Part shown: piece after piece, positions 25,172 to 32,954 of the stretch
How positions within the stretch are numbered: the stretch's first letter is position 1
Layout of the letters: each line of letters starts with the position of its first letter
NCBI GenBank assembly: GCA_019351975.1
Contig: JABBOG010000005.1
Location: forward strand, 1 to 64,000
DNA: 64,000 nucleotides
Direction: 5' to 3'
From: Acidobacteriota bacterium
GTDB taxonomy: Bacteria > Acidobacteriota > Terriglobia > Terriglobales > Acidobacteriaceae
Translations under genes and position numbers: made by a program
Notes under the pieces: model-generated
Database searches by the model: none
The model's input: only the letters and a program-made list of their open reading frames with translations
What the model was told of the DNA's origin: nothing

Positions 25172-26155
25172 CTATCGGGGCATGGCGATTGAGTGATACG
25201 CGAGCGTCTGCTGCTTCGCCATCGCCGCCTCTGCCTCCCACGCCTCTGCTTCTTCTGAGACCTCACGTTCACGTGCGTCGTCACGCTCTTTGGCCCACTT
25301 CGAAGCCGCAGTTAGCACCGTCAGCTCCGCCGGCGCCAACATATCCGGCGTGAACCCTGCAATAGCGACAAATCCGGGCTCGTCACCCAACGCCTCCGAA
25401 ATCGCATTCCAAAGGAAATACGGCGACGTCGTCGGCAACAATACCATCTGCCGCTTAGGCTCCGGCATCGCAAAATACGTTCCCCAAACCAACAACGCGA
25501 CACACGAACCCATCGCGCTGACCGCGTAAACAGGCGAATAAAGAGATTGCGCCCCTGTTGAGGATATCCATGCGGACTCAATGAGTCCCACTACCGCAAA
25601 AACGCCAAGACCAAGACTGACCCCAAAAATATGGCTCCTGTAGGTAAGTCCAAGATATCTGGTCGAAAAACACACAAATAGCAAAAGACACAGGATCAAT
25701 ACATTGATTGCTTGTTGCATTTGTCCTGCCAGCATTGCTCCATAAAACGGGCCCACTGCATGAGGGCCCATTGCGAGAGCAATGGAGAGAGCAACTGCAA
25801 CGCCAGCGATCCAACGAAATACTATCTTACCTGCCCGGTGCAACCCTTCAAGCGGCTTCATCGCTTGCCGGAACACGCCGTAAATGACTAGTACAAGAAG
25901 TGTGCTCTCAACGAAGAAAAGAATCCAATGGGAATAAAAGTAGATATCGTAACCAAGAACCTTGGATATTCCAAGGTTCTTGCGGAAAAACAGTATCGGC
26001 GCGGAAATGACTTCCTCAAAACAGGTAATAGCTACAAAGCCTGCAAGAACCGAAAATTGACGAATCAATTTCTTCCGGGCCATGAGAATGAATAGGCATA
26101 CACCGATAAGGAGTTCACCGAACATCGCATACTCTAATAACAACTTCGTACCCAC
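25172..26155 (-). CDS. Multi-pass membrane protein of unknown function, low GC
   Basis: 327 residues with about seven hydrophobic helices (FGELLIGVCLFILMA, VLAGFVAITCFEEVI, SHWILFFVESTLLVLVIYGVF, INVLILCLLLFVCF) and a charged C-terminal tail (AKERDDAREREVSEEAEAWE). The GTG at 26155 has GGAGGT 7 bases upstream. The type is one I associate with acidobacterial genomes, but no function is known. Base composition around 25,600-26,100 is much poorer in GC than the neighbours, and a perfect 12-bp-arm inverted repeat lies inside the gene (25955-25981). Confidence 0.6.
   Translation of the reverse strand: MGTKLLLEYAMFGELLIGVCLFILMARKKLIRQFSVLAGFVAITCFEEVISAPILFFRKNLGISKVLGYDIYFYSHWILFFVESTLLVLVIYGVFRQAMKPLEGLHRAGKIVFRWIAGVAVALSIALAMGPHAVGPFYGAMLAGQMQQAINVLILCLLLFVCFSTRYLGLTYRSHIFGVSLGLGVFAVVGLIESAWISSTGAQSLYSPVYAVSAMGSCVALLVWGTYFAMPEPKRQMVLLPTTSPYFLWNAISEALGDEPGFVAIAGFTPDMLAPAELTVLTAASKWAKERDDAREREVSEEAEAWEAEAAMAKQQTLAYHSIAMPR
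25955..25981. repeat. Perfect 27-bp inverted repeat within a coding sequence
   Basis: AAGAACCTTGGA, loop TAT, TCCAAGGTTCTT: 12-bp arms with no mismatch, read through as NLGISKVL of the membrane protein. Confidence 0.9.
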
Positions 26156-26241
26156 GGCTATCACCTCCCTGCGCGTTCATACTATCCGAGCGTCCAGGGC
26201 GATGCAAGCAGTATCTTAGCACCGAGTACGATTCTGCAAGA

Positions 26242-26421
26242 TTAATCCAAACCGCAGGTGCTCCCGGGCATGCATACTGGCGCGGGCGTGCAAACCATGC
26301 CAGCTTTGGGAGCCATCACTTTAGCTTCGCCGCTCTTTGCCGTGGATGCGTAGATGGAGGAGGCGCTGAAACCGACGACGGCGAGGGCGAGGACGAGGCT
26401 GCGAACGATTGTGTTTCCCAT
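26242..26421 (-). CDS. Small secreted cysteine-containing peptide (59 aa)
   Basis: The ATG at 26421 is preceded by AAGGAG at 10 bases. The signal peptide MGNTIVRSLVLALAVVGFS is cut near IYAS, leaving ~35 residues that end in three spaced cysteines (VCTPAPVCMPGSTC) and GLD. An in-frame ATG far upstream (26532) would add 37 residues but lacks a ribosome site and spoils the signal. Its mRNA leader region is unusually AT-rich. No family recognised; candidate peptide signal, metal-binding or envelope peptide. Confidence 0.6.
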   Translation of the reverse strand: MGNTIVRSLVLALAVVGFSASSIYASTAKSGEAKVMAPKAGMVCTPAPVCMPGSTCGLD

Positions 26422-26702
26422 TTTGGTATTTCTCCTTAGAAGGTGTAAAAAGATTTCAAAGATTTCTCTGGACAACCAGACATTTCCAACATAAGGTTGT
26501 AATTGTTGTAAGTCCATCCTTTTCAAATACATAACTAGTTACTATTTAGTTAATATTACTGAAGTACCGTACCAAAGTGAAAACTTTTGTCTTGCTGAGG
26601 CAATCCGTTTGAGTAGCAACTGCGTACACGAATCCATCAGGCAAGTTCTGTGGCGACCCCGCTGACCTCCCCGCCTTCTGGCGCGTATGCTCGTCTTAGA
26701 CC
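26422..26702. other. AT-rich divergent region between small peptide and rnr
   Basis: About 280 bases; 26430-26600 is strikingly AT-rich against a GC-rich background and probably holds the promoter of the small peptide gene. At 26564-26582 lies GTACCGTAC followed by CAAAGTGAAA, repeated at 29868-29890 beyond rnr. Confidence 0.45.
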
Positions 26703-29621
26703 ATGGCTCGGACACCTTATCCCCGCAGTGATCGTGACCTGCTCGCACGCATCTCTCGCTCCGCAGGCTCCAAAGCTGGCTATAAACAGCTCATTCGAGA
26801 GCTCGGCCTGGGCGGCGGCCGCGAACGTCGCCTCCTCCTCGAACAACTCACCTGCATGGTTGCTCGAAAGGAGCTCGTCCATCTGGGTGATGACGTATGG
26901 GCTATCCCATCATCCGATCCGGTCGCTCCGCGTACCCTCAGTTCAACTCGCGCGCGCGGTCTGTGGGATGGCATGGAGGCTGCTGCGCGCAGTGGGCGTG
27001 ACCGTCTGGTAAGCGGGCGTTTGGATCTGCATCGTGATGGTTTCGGCTTCGTGCGGCCGGACGGTGCGGTGCATCAGCCACGTTCGGACGGTGCATTCCG
27101 CAATTCCGAAAAATCCAGCAGCTTGCGCCGCCAAGCCCGGCGGGAGACGCCTCAAAACGCACCAGCGGTGAGCCCAGCGGAGCAGGACATCTTTATCCCT
27201 CCCAATGAGATAAACGGTGCGATGCAAGGCGATTTAGTCCTTGTACATGAAGCACTTCCGGGCCGCGATGGACGCCGCTCCGGGCGCATTGCACGCGTTC
27301 TCACGCGACGCAACCCTACCGTGGTTGGCATCTTTCATTACGCCCGCCACAGCCATCCTCATGATTCGCAATCACTTAGAGGCAATTATGTAACGCCTCT
27401 GGACGAGCGCATCGGTGGCCCTATCACGATCGCAGACGGCGACGAGATCGTACCTGATGCGCCTGATTCGCCACACCGCATGCTTGGCAATGAGGCTCGT
27501 CGCAGGCTGCAACCTATTGATTTGAAAGATGGTAGAGCCCCCTTGGAAGGTCTGGCGGTCGATGTCGAGATCATCAGTTTCCCGACCGCTGGGCGACCCG
27601 CGTGCGGTAGGGTGATCGAGGTTCTGGGGCCGCCGGATGCATTTGGTGTCGATGTTGAAATCATCATTCGTAAACATCACATTCCACACAGCTTCCCGGC
27701 GGCAGTGCTAGCAGAGGCAGCGGACCGTGCGACGGAGACTGTGGCAAGCCTGCCGACGGATGTCATTGAAAACAGGGAGGATTTTCGTGGTCTCCCCATC
27801 GTGACCATCGACGGGGAGACGGCGCGGGACTTTGACGATGCTGTGCTGGTGCGCAGTTTGCCCAATGGAAACAATGAGTTACAGGTGCATATTGCCGATG
27901 TGAGTTGGTATGTGCGGCCAGGGTCTGCGCTCGATACGGAGGCCAGGGTACGTGGGACGAGTGTGTACTTCCCTGACCGGGCTGTGCCGATGCTGCCGCA
28001 TGCGCTTTCGAGCGGGATGTGCAGTCTGCTGCCAAATGAAGACAGGCTTGTACTTAGCTGCATTATGGAGATCGATTCCGAGGGCGAAATCGTCGGTTTT
28101 CGCGTTGCTGAAGGGATCATTCGCAGCGTTCGGCGCATGACGTACACGAGCGTTCAGCATTGCATCGATGCAGCGAGCGCCGTAGCGAATAGGGGATATG
28201 CGGACGGAGTTAGTGGTTTATATGACGGCGTTAGTGGCTTTGAGGACGGGGAGGAGCGCGACCGCGTCGAAGCAGAGTGTCCGGGACTGCCCGCCGCCGT
28301 CGACGCGATGCTTGACCTCGCATTGCGGCTGAACGCGAAGCGTGTGCGTCGTGGGTCGATTGACTTTGACCTGCCGGAGCCTGTGGTGCAGTTTGATCCG
28401 GACGGCAATATGAAGGCCATCGTGCGTTCGGAGCGGGGGTGGTCGCACCGGTTGATTGAGGAGTTCATGCTGTCGGCTAACGAGTGCGTGGCGCACTGGC
28501 TGGAGTCGCAGGGAATTCCGTCGATCTACCGGATTCACGAGATGCCTGACCCGAAGCGGATTGTGGACTTCGAGGAGACAGCGGCGGGTTTTGGGCACTC
28601 GCTGGGGCTGGGGAACCTGCCGGTGCGGAAGTTGACGATGAAGGCGGATCGGCGCGACTCGAAGCAGCGGTCGGCGCGGGGGAGGGATTCGCGGACGGCG
28701 CAGCAGCACGAGGTGCCGGAGAGTATTCCGGTAACGCCGCAGATGTATCAGCGGCTGGTGCGGCGCATCAGCGGAACCCCGGAGGAGCGGATTCTTGCGT
28801 ATCTGATGCTGCGGTCGCTGAAGCAGGCACGGTATGCGGAGCAGAATGAGGGGCACTTCGCGCTGGCGTCGCCGTCGTACACGCACTTTACGTCGCCAAT
28901 ACGTCGGTACCCAGATCTGATGGTGCATCGGCTGGTGCGGGCGATGCTGCGCGAGGGCGCGGATCCAAGGGGCGGCGCGATTCGGTCGGATGATGCGCAG
29001 CCGTGGTCGACGGAGATGGAGCGAGCACGGGGAAGGTCGTCGCCAGGCCGCGTCTCCGATGCGAGACGTGGGGCAGCCGCATTTGGGGAGGGGCCGGTTG
29101 CGGCGGAGGAGTTGAACGATATTGCGGTGGAGAGCTCGCAGGCGGAGCGGCGCGCGGCGGATGCGGAGCGCGAGCTGATTGAGTGGAAGAAGATGAAGTT
29201 CATGGCGGACAAGGTGGGCGAGGACTTCCCTGCCGTCATTCTGTCGTGCACGAAGTACGGTTTCTTCGTGGAACTGGACGATATGTTTATCGAGGGGCTG
29301 GTGCCGCTCGCGTCGCTGGTGGGCGACTTCTACAGCTTTCGGGATACCGACCGAACGATTGTGGGAGCGCGCACCGGCCATGTGTTCTCGCTGGGACAGA
29401 AGGTGCATGTGCTGCTGGACCGGATCGACCGGCAGCAGCGGCGGTTGCAGTTTGCGCTGATGCCGGGAACGGAGCCGCAGGCGAATACGGGGGCGGTGGG
29501 GCGCGGTGGCAAGAGCGAGGCGAAGAAGGCCAAGGCGAAGGAGAAGAAGGTGAGCGGGAAAGCGAAGACTCGGCAGCGGAAGGACAAGGGCAAACGGCGC
29601 CAGGGCGGTATCGACAGATAG
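26703..29621 (+). CDS. rnr: Ribonuclease R
   Basis: 3'-5' exoribonuclease able to degrade structured RNA. 972 residues: N-terminal winged helix (SDRDLLARISRSAGSKAGYKQ), cold-shock domains, RNB catalytic domain with the Asp cluster TIDGETARDFDDAV and SPSYTHFTSPIRRYPDLMVHR, an S1 domain (GEDFPAVILSCTKYGFFVELDD), and a Lys-rich tail (KAKAKEKKVSGKAKTRQRK). It is longer than the ~800-residue norm. Insertions are visible near residues 500-516 (a tandem DGVSG-type repeat), 650-680 and 750-790 (Arg/Gly-rich, before LNDIAVESSQAERRA). The ATG at 26703 is the first codon matching the family. Codon use shifts to strongly G-rich in the second half. Confidence 0.93.
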   Translation: MARTPYPRSDRDLLARISRSAGSKAGYKQLIRELGLGGGRERRLLLEQLTCMVARKELVHLGDDVWAIPSSDPVAPRTLSSTRARGLWDGMEAAARSGRDRLVSGRLDLHRDGFGFVRPDGAVHQPRSDGAFRNSEKSSSLRRQARRETPQNAPAVSPAEQDIFIPPNEINGAMQGDLVLVHEALPGRDGRRSGRIARVLTRRNPTVVGIFHYARHSHPHDSQSLRGNYVTPLDERIGGPITIADGDEIVPDAPDSPHRMLGNEARRRLQPIDLKDGRAPLEGLAVDVEIISFPTAGRPACGRVIEVLGPPDAFGVDVEIIIRKHHIPHSFPAAVLAEAADRATETVASLPTDVIENREDFRGLPIVTIDGETARDFDDAVLVRSLPNGNNELQVHIADVSWYVRPGSALDTEARVRGTSVYFPDRAVPMLPHALSSGMCSLLPNEDRLVLSCIMEIDSEGEIVGFRVAEGIIRSVRRMTYTSVQHCIDAASAVANRGYADGVSGLYDGVSGFEDGEERDRVEAECPGLPAAVDAMLDLALRLNAKRVRRGSIDFDLPEPVVQFDPDGNMKAIVRSERGWSHRLIEEFMLSANECVAHWLESQGIPSIYRIHEMPDPKRIVDFEETAAGFGHSLGLGNLPVRKLTMKADRRDSKQRSARGRDSRTAQQHEVPESIPVTPQMYQRLVRRISGTPEERILAYLMLRSLKQARYAEQNEGHFALASPSYTHFTSPIRRYPDLMVHRLVRAMLREGADPRGGAIRSDDAQPWSTEMERARGRSSPGRVSDARRGAAAFGEGPVAAEELNDIAVESSQAERRAADAERELIEWKKMKFMADKVGEDFPAVILSCTKYGFFVELDDMFIEGLVPLASLVGDFYSFRDTDRTIVGARTGHVFSLGQKVHVLLDRIDRQQRRLQFALMPGTEPQANTGAVGRGGKSEAKKAKAKEKKVSGKAKTRQRKDKGKRRQGGIDR
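28194..28253 (+). repeat. Short coding tandem repeat in rnr
   Basis: Two near-identical units, GACGGAGTTAGTGG and GACGGCGTTAGTGG, followed by a third partial GAGGACGG, encode DGVSGLYDGVSGFEDG. This sits in an insertion relative to typical RNase R. Confidence 0.6.
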
Positions 29622-29671
29622 TCTTTGCAGCGGCGATGCGGTTCTGCAGGCGTTCCACACTGTAACACCGG

Positions 29672-29890
29672 CAGCGACGAGTATGTCCTGGTTCAGGGCA
29701 TCGTGAGAAAAGATCGGGACGGACACCTCAAGGGCTTCGAGTCCATCGAACATGCAACTCCACTAGATCCACAGGACGTAACCCTTCGGTTGGAGGAGCT
29801 TGGAAAGCTGCGAGATGGCTGGCTCGATGGTGCAGGTACCGCACCACACAAAGATTCCTTACCAAAGGTACCGTACGCGCCAAAGTGAAA
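29672..29890 (+). pseudogene. C-terminal gene remnant (DGWLDGxGxAP type)
   Basis: An open frame (29625-29888) contains YVLVQGIVRKDRDGHLKGF, ATPLDPQDVTLRLEELGKL and RDGWLDGAGTAP. This looks like the end of a larger hypothetical-protein family in which a strand-turn-strand block is followed by DGWLDGEGxAP. The upstream part is missing, and the end reads PYAPK-stop because the repeat element at 29868-29890 supplies the last codons. I infer a truncated gene rather than an intact small one. The remaining bases to 29939 hold nothing. Confidence 0.45.
29868..29890 (+). repeat. GTACCGTAC(GCGC)CAAAGTGAAA element, second copy
   Basis: Same 19 bases as 26564-26582, with four extra bases in the middle. 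The two copies bracket rnr plus the gene remnant. Confidence 0.5.
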
Positions 29891-29939
29891 GAACGCCTTA
29901 CACCATAAAAAAGTAACGGCTCTTAGCAGCGAGCCATTT

Positions 29940-30647
29940 TCAATGGGCAACAACTCCCGGCCGTCGCCGGAGTGGAGAGTATTCGTCGATTAATTCGGCC
30001 CAGCGCTTTTTGTGACGGTCGAGTTTGTCCTGCTGACAGGCCGTGCAGGCTGATCCGCATCTATATCCGGAGAGAATTACGCGGGTTCCTTTCGCCCTGC
30101 ATTTTGGGCAGTCGGCCATCGAATATAGGGGGACGACTCCACTGAGCGTGCCGGTACGATACTCCGGCCGTATAGAGGCCGCTAGCATGGCCAGATAGTT
30201 CAGCGGATAGAGACCGGGCGCAATCAAAACATTCTGCATTGCGGGCGAGGCAGAGAGTGGAAGCAAATCCCCATCTTCCGGGACGAGATTTGTTTGAATG
30301 GATTCCAGACGAGTCAGATTTCTCAACGGCGCAAACGAAGCGATACGGATGGTACGTCCCCACCCACTTGATGACAGGATGAGCGTTCGCAATTGGCTCA
30401 AATGGCCGACAGCCTGAATGGTGTGGAGGCGAAATGGCTCCAGAGTAAGATGGCGCAGATGTACCAGCTTACTGACCGCATCCAGCAACTCGATGCTGGT
30501 GTTTTCGATATCCAGACTGATGAGGTTCGGAAAGGTGGCAAGCAGATCGAGGCGCTTGGTCGACCGCGAGATTCGCAGCGCCTGCACGGAAGCTGGATTG
30601 AGTCCGTCCAGTGTGGTTGAAAGTTCCGGTATGGGCAGCCATCGCAT
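29940..30647 (-). CDS. Leucine-rich-repeat protein with C-terminal double-CxxC zinc ribbon
   Basis: 235 residues. Residues ~20-130 have leucine-rich-repeat periodicity (LDLLATFPNLISLDIENTSI, LVHLRHLTLEPFRL, LSQLRTLILSSSGW, LRNLTRLESIQTNLV). The C terminus has CPKC and CTAC (DCPKCRAKGTRVILSGYRCG...ACTACQQDK), a probable zinc ribbon. It follows the SUKH and hypothetical genes on the same strand and probably belongs to their operon. The whole stretch has lower GC than flanking genes. An immunity-like or protein-interaction role is inferred from context only. Confidence 0.6.
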   Translation of the reverse strand: MRWLPIPELSTTLDGLNPASVQALRISRSTKRLDLLATFPNLISLDIENTSIELLDAVSKLVHLRHLTLEPFRLHTIQAVGHLSQLRTLILSSSGWGRTIRIASFAPLRNLTRLESIQTNLVPEDGDLLPLSASPAMQNVLIAPGLYPLNYLAMLAASIRPEYRTGTLSGVVPLYSMADCPKCRAKGTRVILSGYRCGSACTACQQDKLDRHKKRWAELIDEYSPLRRRPGVVAH

Positions 30648-30722
30648 ACAACGATCCCTTCATGATCTTTACTCAGCATCTTTACGTGAACACTAGCTTC
30701 ATCGGCTCCAACGCAAGGGGAT

Positions 30723-31334
30723 CTACTGTTCGGGCGAGTAAAACAGACCCTGTATGTTGCGGCGCTTCTCTTCCGCCGTCAAGAACGTTTTCGCTTCCTC
30801 GAATTCCTGTTGGGTAGGACGAGAATCCGTTGCGGTGTTGTAGCGAAGGACCGTTTGATATGCGTGAAAATATTCAGGATCGCCCAGCAATGTGCAAATT
30901 CCGCCCATCCCTTTCAAGAAGGCGTTCACTGCCATATCGTTCTTTGCGCAGGACTCCTCGAGGTTGGCTCTGTGCGTGTATTTCCAATCGGGTTGAAAGC
31001 CGTTGTCAATCTTTCGATGCCAGCAAGCGATGCGATCCAGAATGGTTTTGAGGGTTTCGGGATCGCTACATACCTTCTGGTTGATGACGGGCCCCATCTG
31101 TTCTGAAAGGGCGGAGAATGCGACAGCGGGACTGTCCATTTGATTGTCGGGCGGAAAGCAATCCATCTCCAGCTGGGCTCGGAATTTTGCGATGTAAAAC
31201 AGAAAGCCCGCACGACGAATGTTGCCCGATTGGAGCGCGGGGATGACCGCGATGAAGAGATCGCTGGCCGAACTGCGTTCTACATCGATCGTCAACGCGT
31301 CAGGGACGTGTTGGATTGTGTGATCCTGGTCCAT
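30723..31334 (-). CDS. Hypothetical protein in the immunity-like operon
   Basis: 203 residues from the ATG at 31334, which has AAGGA 7 bases upstream and lies 22 bases after the SUKH gene stop. Soluble, alpha-helical (ASDLFIAVIPALQSGNIRRA, GFLFYIAKFRAQLEMDCFPP, CSDPETLKTILDRIACWHRK). The arrangement, with a helix carrying FYxxxxRxQ followed by a Pro-rich turn and a later W, recalls poorly named proteins I associate with effector-immunity loci. That is from memory and not firm. Confidence 0.5.
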   Translation of the reverse strand: MDQDHTIQHVPDALTIDVERSSASDLFIAVIPALQSGNIRRAGFLFYIAKFRAQLEMDCFPPDNQMDSPAVAFSALSEQMGPVINQKVCSDPETLKTILDRIACWHRKIDNGFQPDWKYTHRANLEESCAKNDMAVNAFLKGMGGICTLLGDPEYFHAYQTVLRYNTATDSRPTQQEFEEAKTFLTAEEKRRNIQGLFYSPEQ

Positions 31335-31356
31335 TGCGTTTTCCTTACAAATGAAG

Positions 31357-31917
31357 TCATTCAGCCGATTTTTTTGGCCTGCGTCCAACGGTAGCGCCGG
31401 GCGGAATCTTCAGATTGTGTTCCGCAGCGAAGTCCGCATCGATCCAGATACTGTGTACTTTGACGTTGGGAAGAGGCTCGCCTCTACAATCGATGAGCCT
31501 ATCGAGAAACTCGTCAATATTCTTTGCCAGGCGGGTATGGAGTTTGTCGCCTGCTTCGCTGCGTCCAATCAACTCCAGCTCATGGTCCCAATACCAAATG
31601 GAGCCGGACTTTGGCCGCATCAGTATGCGGTCTCCGCAAGGGCAATCCGCGATGGGTATGGAAGTTTTCATAATCCGGTCGTCCAGCATTTCCATGTGTC
31701 TCACAATGGAGTTGCTCCCGGGCAGAACCGTTAAGAACCGCTCTACAGAAATTCCCCTGCGGTCGCCGGGGAAGCGATTGTCGATGGGTCTGCCGTCACC
31801 GTATCGCAGCAGCATGCTGCAATATGCTGGCGGCAGTTGAATGCCAGTGGACTGTTCAAATGCGTCGATGTCGGCCTGCGTCGGAAGAACATTCGCGGGT
31901 TCTATTTCGATAGGCAT
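31357..31917 (-). CDS. SUKH (SMI1/KNR4) family protein, immunity-like
   Basis: 186 residues. SUKH pattern: IDAFEQSTGIQLPPAYCSML, LRYGDGRPIDNRF, a middle WYWDHELELI strand pair, and helix NIDEFLDRLI. In bacteria these proteins are common immunity factors against polymorphic toxins, often nucleases. The C-terminal ~50 residues (VKVHSIWIDADFAAEHNLKI) form an extra beta part. First gene of an apparent three-gene minus-strand operon (SUKH, hypothetical, LRR). No toxin gene is adjacent. Confidence 0.7.
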   Translation of the reverse strand: MPIEIEPANVLPTQADIDAFEQSTGIQLPPAYCSMLLRYGDGRPIDNRFPGDRRGISVERFLTVLPGSNSIVRHMEMLDDRIMKTSIPIADCPCGDRILMRPKSGSIWYWDHELELIGRSEAGDKLHTRLAKNIDEFLDRLIDCRGEPLPNVKVHSIWIDADFAAEHNLKIPPGATVGRRPKKSAE

Positions 31918-32096
31918 ACTGCATCAGATTCCTTTCCGAGACGAGCGACCGCGCATACATGCTGAGACGGCAACGAAGGAGAACAATGCGTCAGCAGAAA
32001 ATTCACGCTCGAGGATAGACTAATCAACATGCAGTCCTTCCTGACCGTCCGGCCAGTTTTTATTTGTTCGGGAGCGACCAAAGTGGAAGGATCGTG

Positions 32097-32954
32097 ATGG
32101 ATACAAGTATGTCTCGCGGGCCTTCGCGGAATTTCGTTGCATTGATTTTGGGTATATTCGTCGCTCTCGGGTTGCTAAGTGGGTTGCTCGTGTCCAGACG
32201 CGCACAGATTGAGCGGCACGAACGAACGGCCCGCGCTTATGCGATGCTGCCTGCTCGAATGCTCTGGGTCTGGGAGCGGCCTGAGGACCTACGCAGCGTG
32301 GATCCGTCAACCGTTGGGGTTGCCGTACTTATGGAAACGATCTACCTCGGCGTTGGACAACGTAGGACGGGCATAGCAGTTCAGCCGCGTATGCAATCGT
32401 TGCAGCTGCCGAACGGCATAGCGCGGGTCGACGTCGTTCGAATGGAAACTGTAGACGGTTATCATTTGGAGGCCAGCCAGTCGGCGCTGCTTGCCGCGAC
32501 CGCATCGCAACTGGTCCGCAACGCACGCACGCCGGGGATTGCCGCGCTGCAGATCGACTTCGACGCGAAAAAGTCTGAGCGAGGATTTTACCGTGCACTG
32601 CTGCAACACGTCCGGGCAGAGATGCCTCCCACCCTTCCATTAACCATCACTGCGCTGGCATCCTGGTGTTCGACGGACGACTGGATTGCGCAGCTGCCGG
32701 TAGATCAGGCCGTCCCTATGTTCTTCCGTATGGAGCCGGATCGGCGGCGCATGATGGCAACGGAAGCGAAGTATCGCGTGACGGAACCGCTTTGCATGGC
32801 CAATATCGGCGTTTCCACCCACGAGCCCTGGCCGCCTGACATTGCTGGCAAACGTGTTTACATCTTTTCCGACAAAGGCTGGGAAAGCGACCTTGCGGTG
32901 CTGCGTGGCTTGCCAAATGTGCGTCAACAAACCAATTCGGAAGTGGGTCGATGA
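32097..32954 (+). CDS. DUF3142 membrane-anchored protein
   Basis: 285 residues. One N-terminal transmembrane anchor (FVALILGIFVALGLLSGLLV), then a periplasmic barrel-like domain opening with MLPARMLWVWERPEDLR, the family hallmark, and continuing with GIAALQIDFDAKKSERGFY and LTITALASWCSTDDW. The IDFD-type segment resembles glycoside-hydrolase-like TIM barrels, but activity is unknown. Its stop overlaps the start of the next gene (ATGA), so the pair is translationally coupled. Confidence 0.7.
   Translation: MDTSMSRGPSRNFVALILGIFVALGLLSGLLVSRRAQIERHERTARAYAMLPARMLWVWERPEDLRSVDPSTVGVAVLMETIYLGVGQRRTGIAVQPRMQSLQLPNGIARVDVVRMETVDGYHLEASQSALLAATASQLVRNARTPGIAALQIDFDAKKSERGFYRALLQHVRAEMPPTLPLTITALASWCSTDDWIAQLPVDQAVPMFFRMEPDRRRMMATEAKYRVTEPLCMANIGVSTHEPWPPDIAGKRVYIFSDKGWESDLAVLRGLPNVRQQTNSEVGR

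Noticed and set aside
28218-29753. A 511-codon minus-strand frame opposite rnr
   Set aside because: Antisense to the catalytic half of RNase R; Arg/His/Pro-rich with no motif.
29625-29888. Intact 87-residue protein
   Set aside because: Only a C-terminal type motif is recognisable, the start region looks random, and the stop is supplied by a repeat; treated as a remnant.
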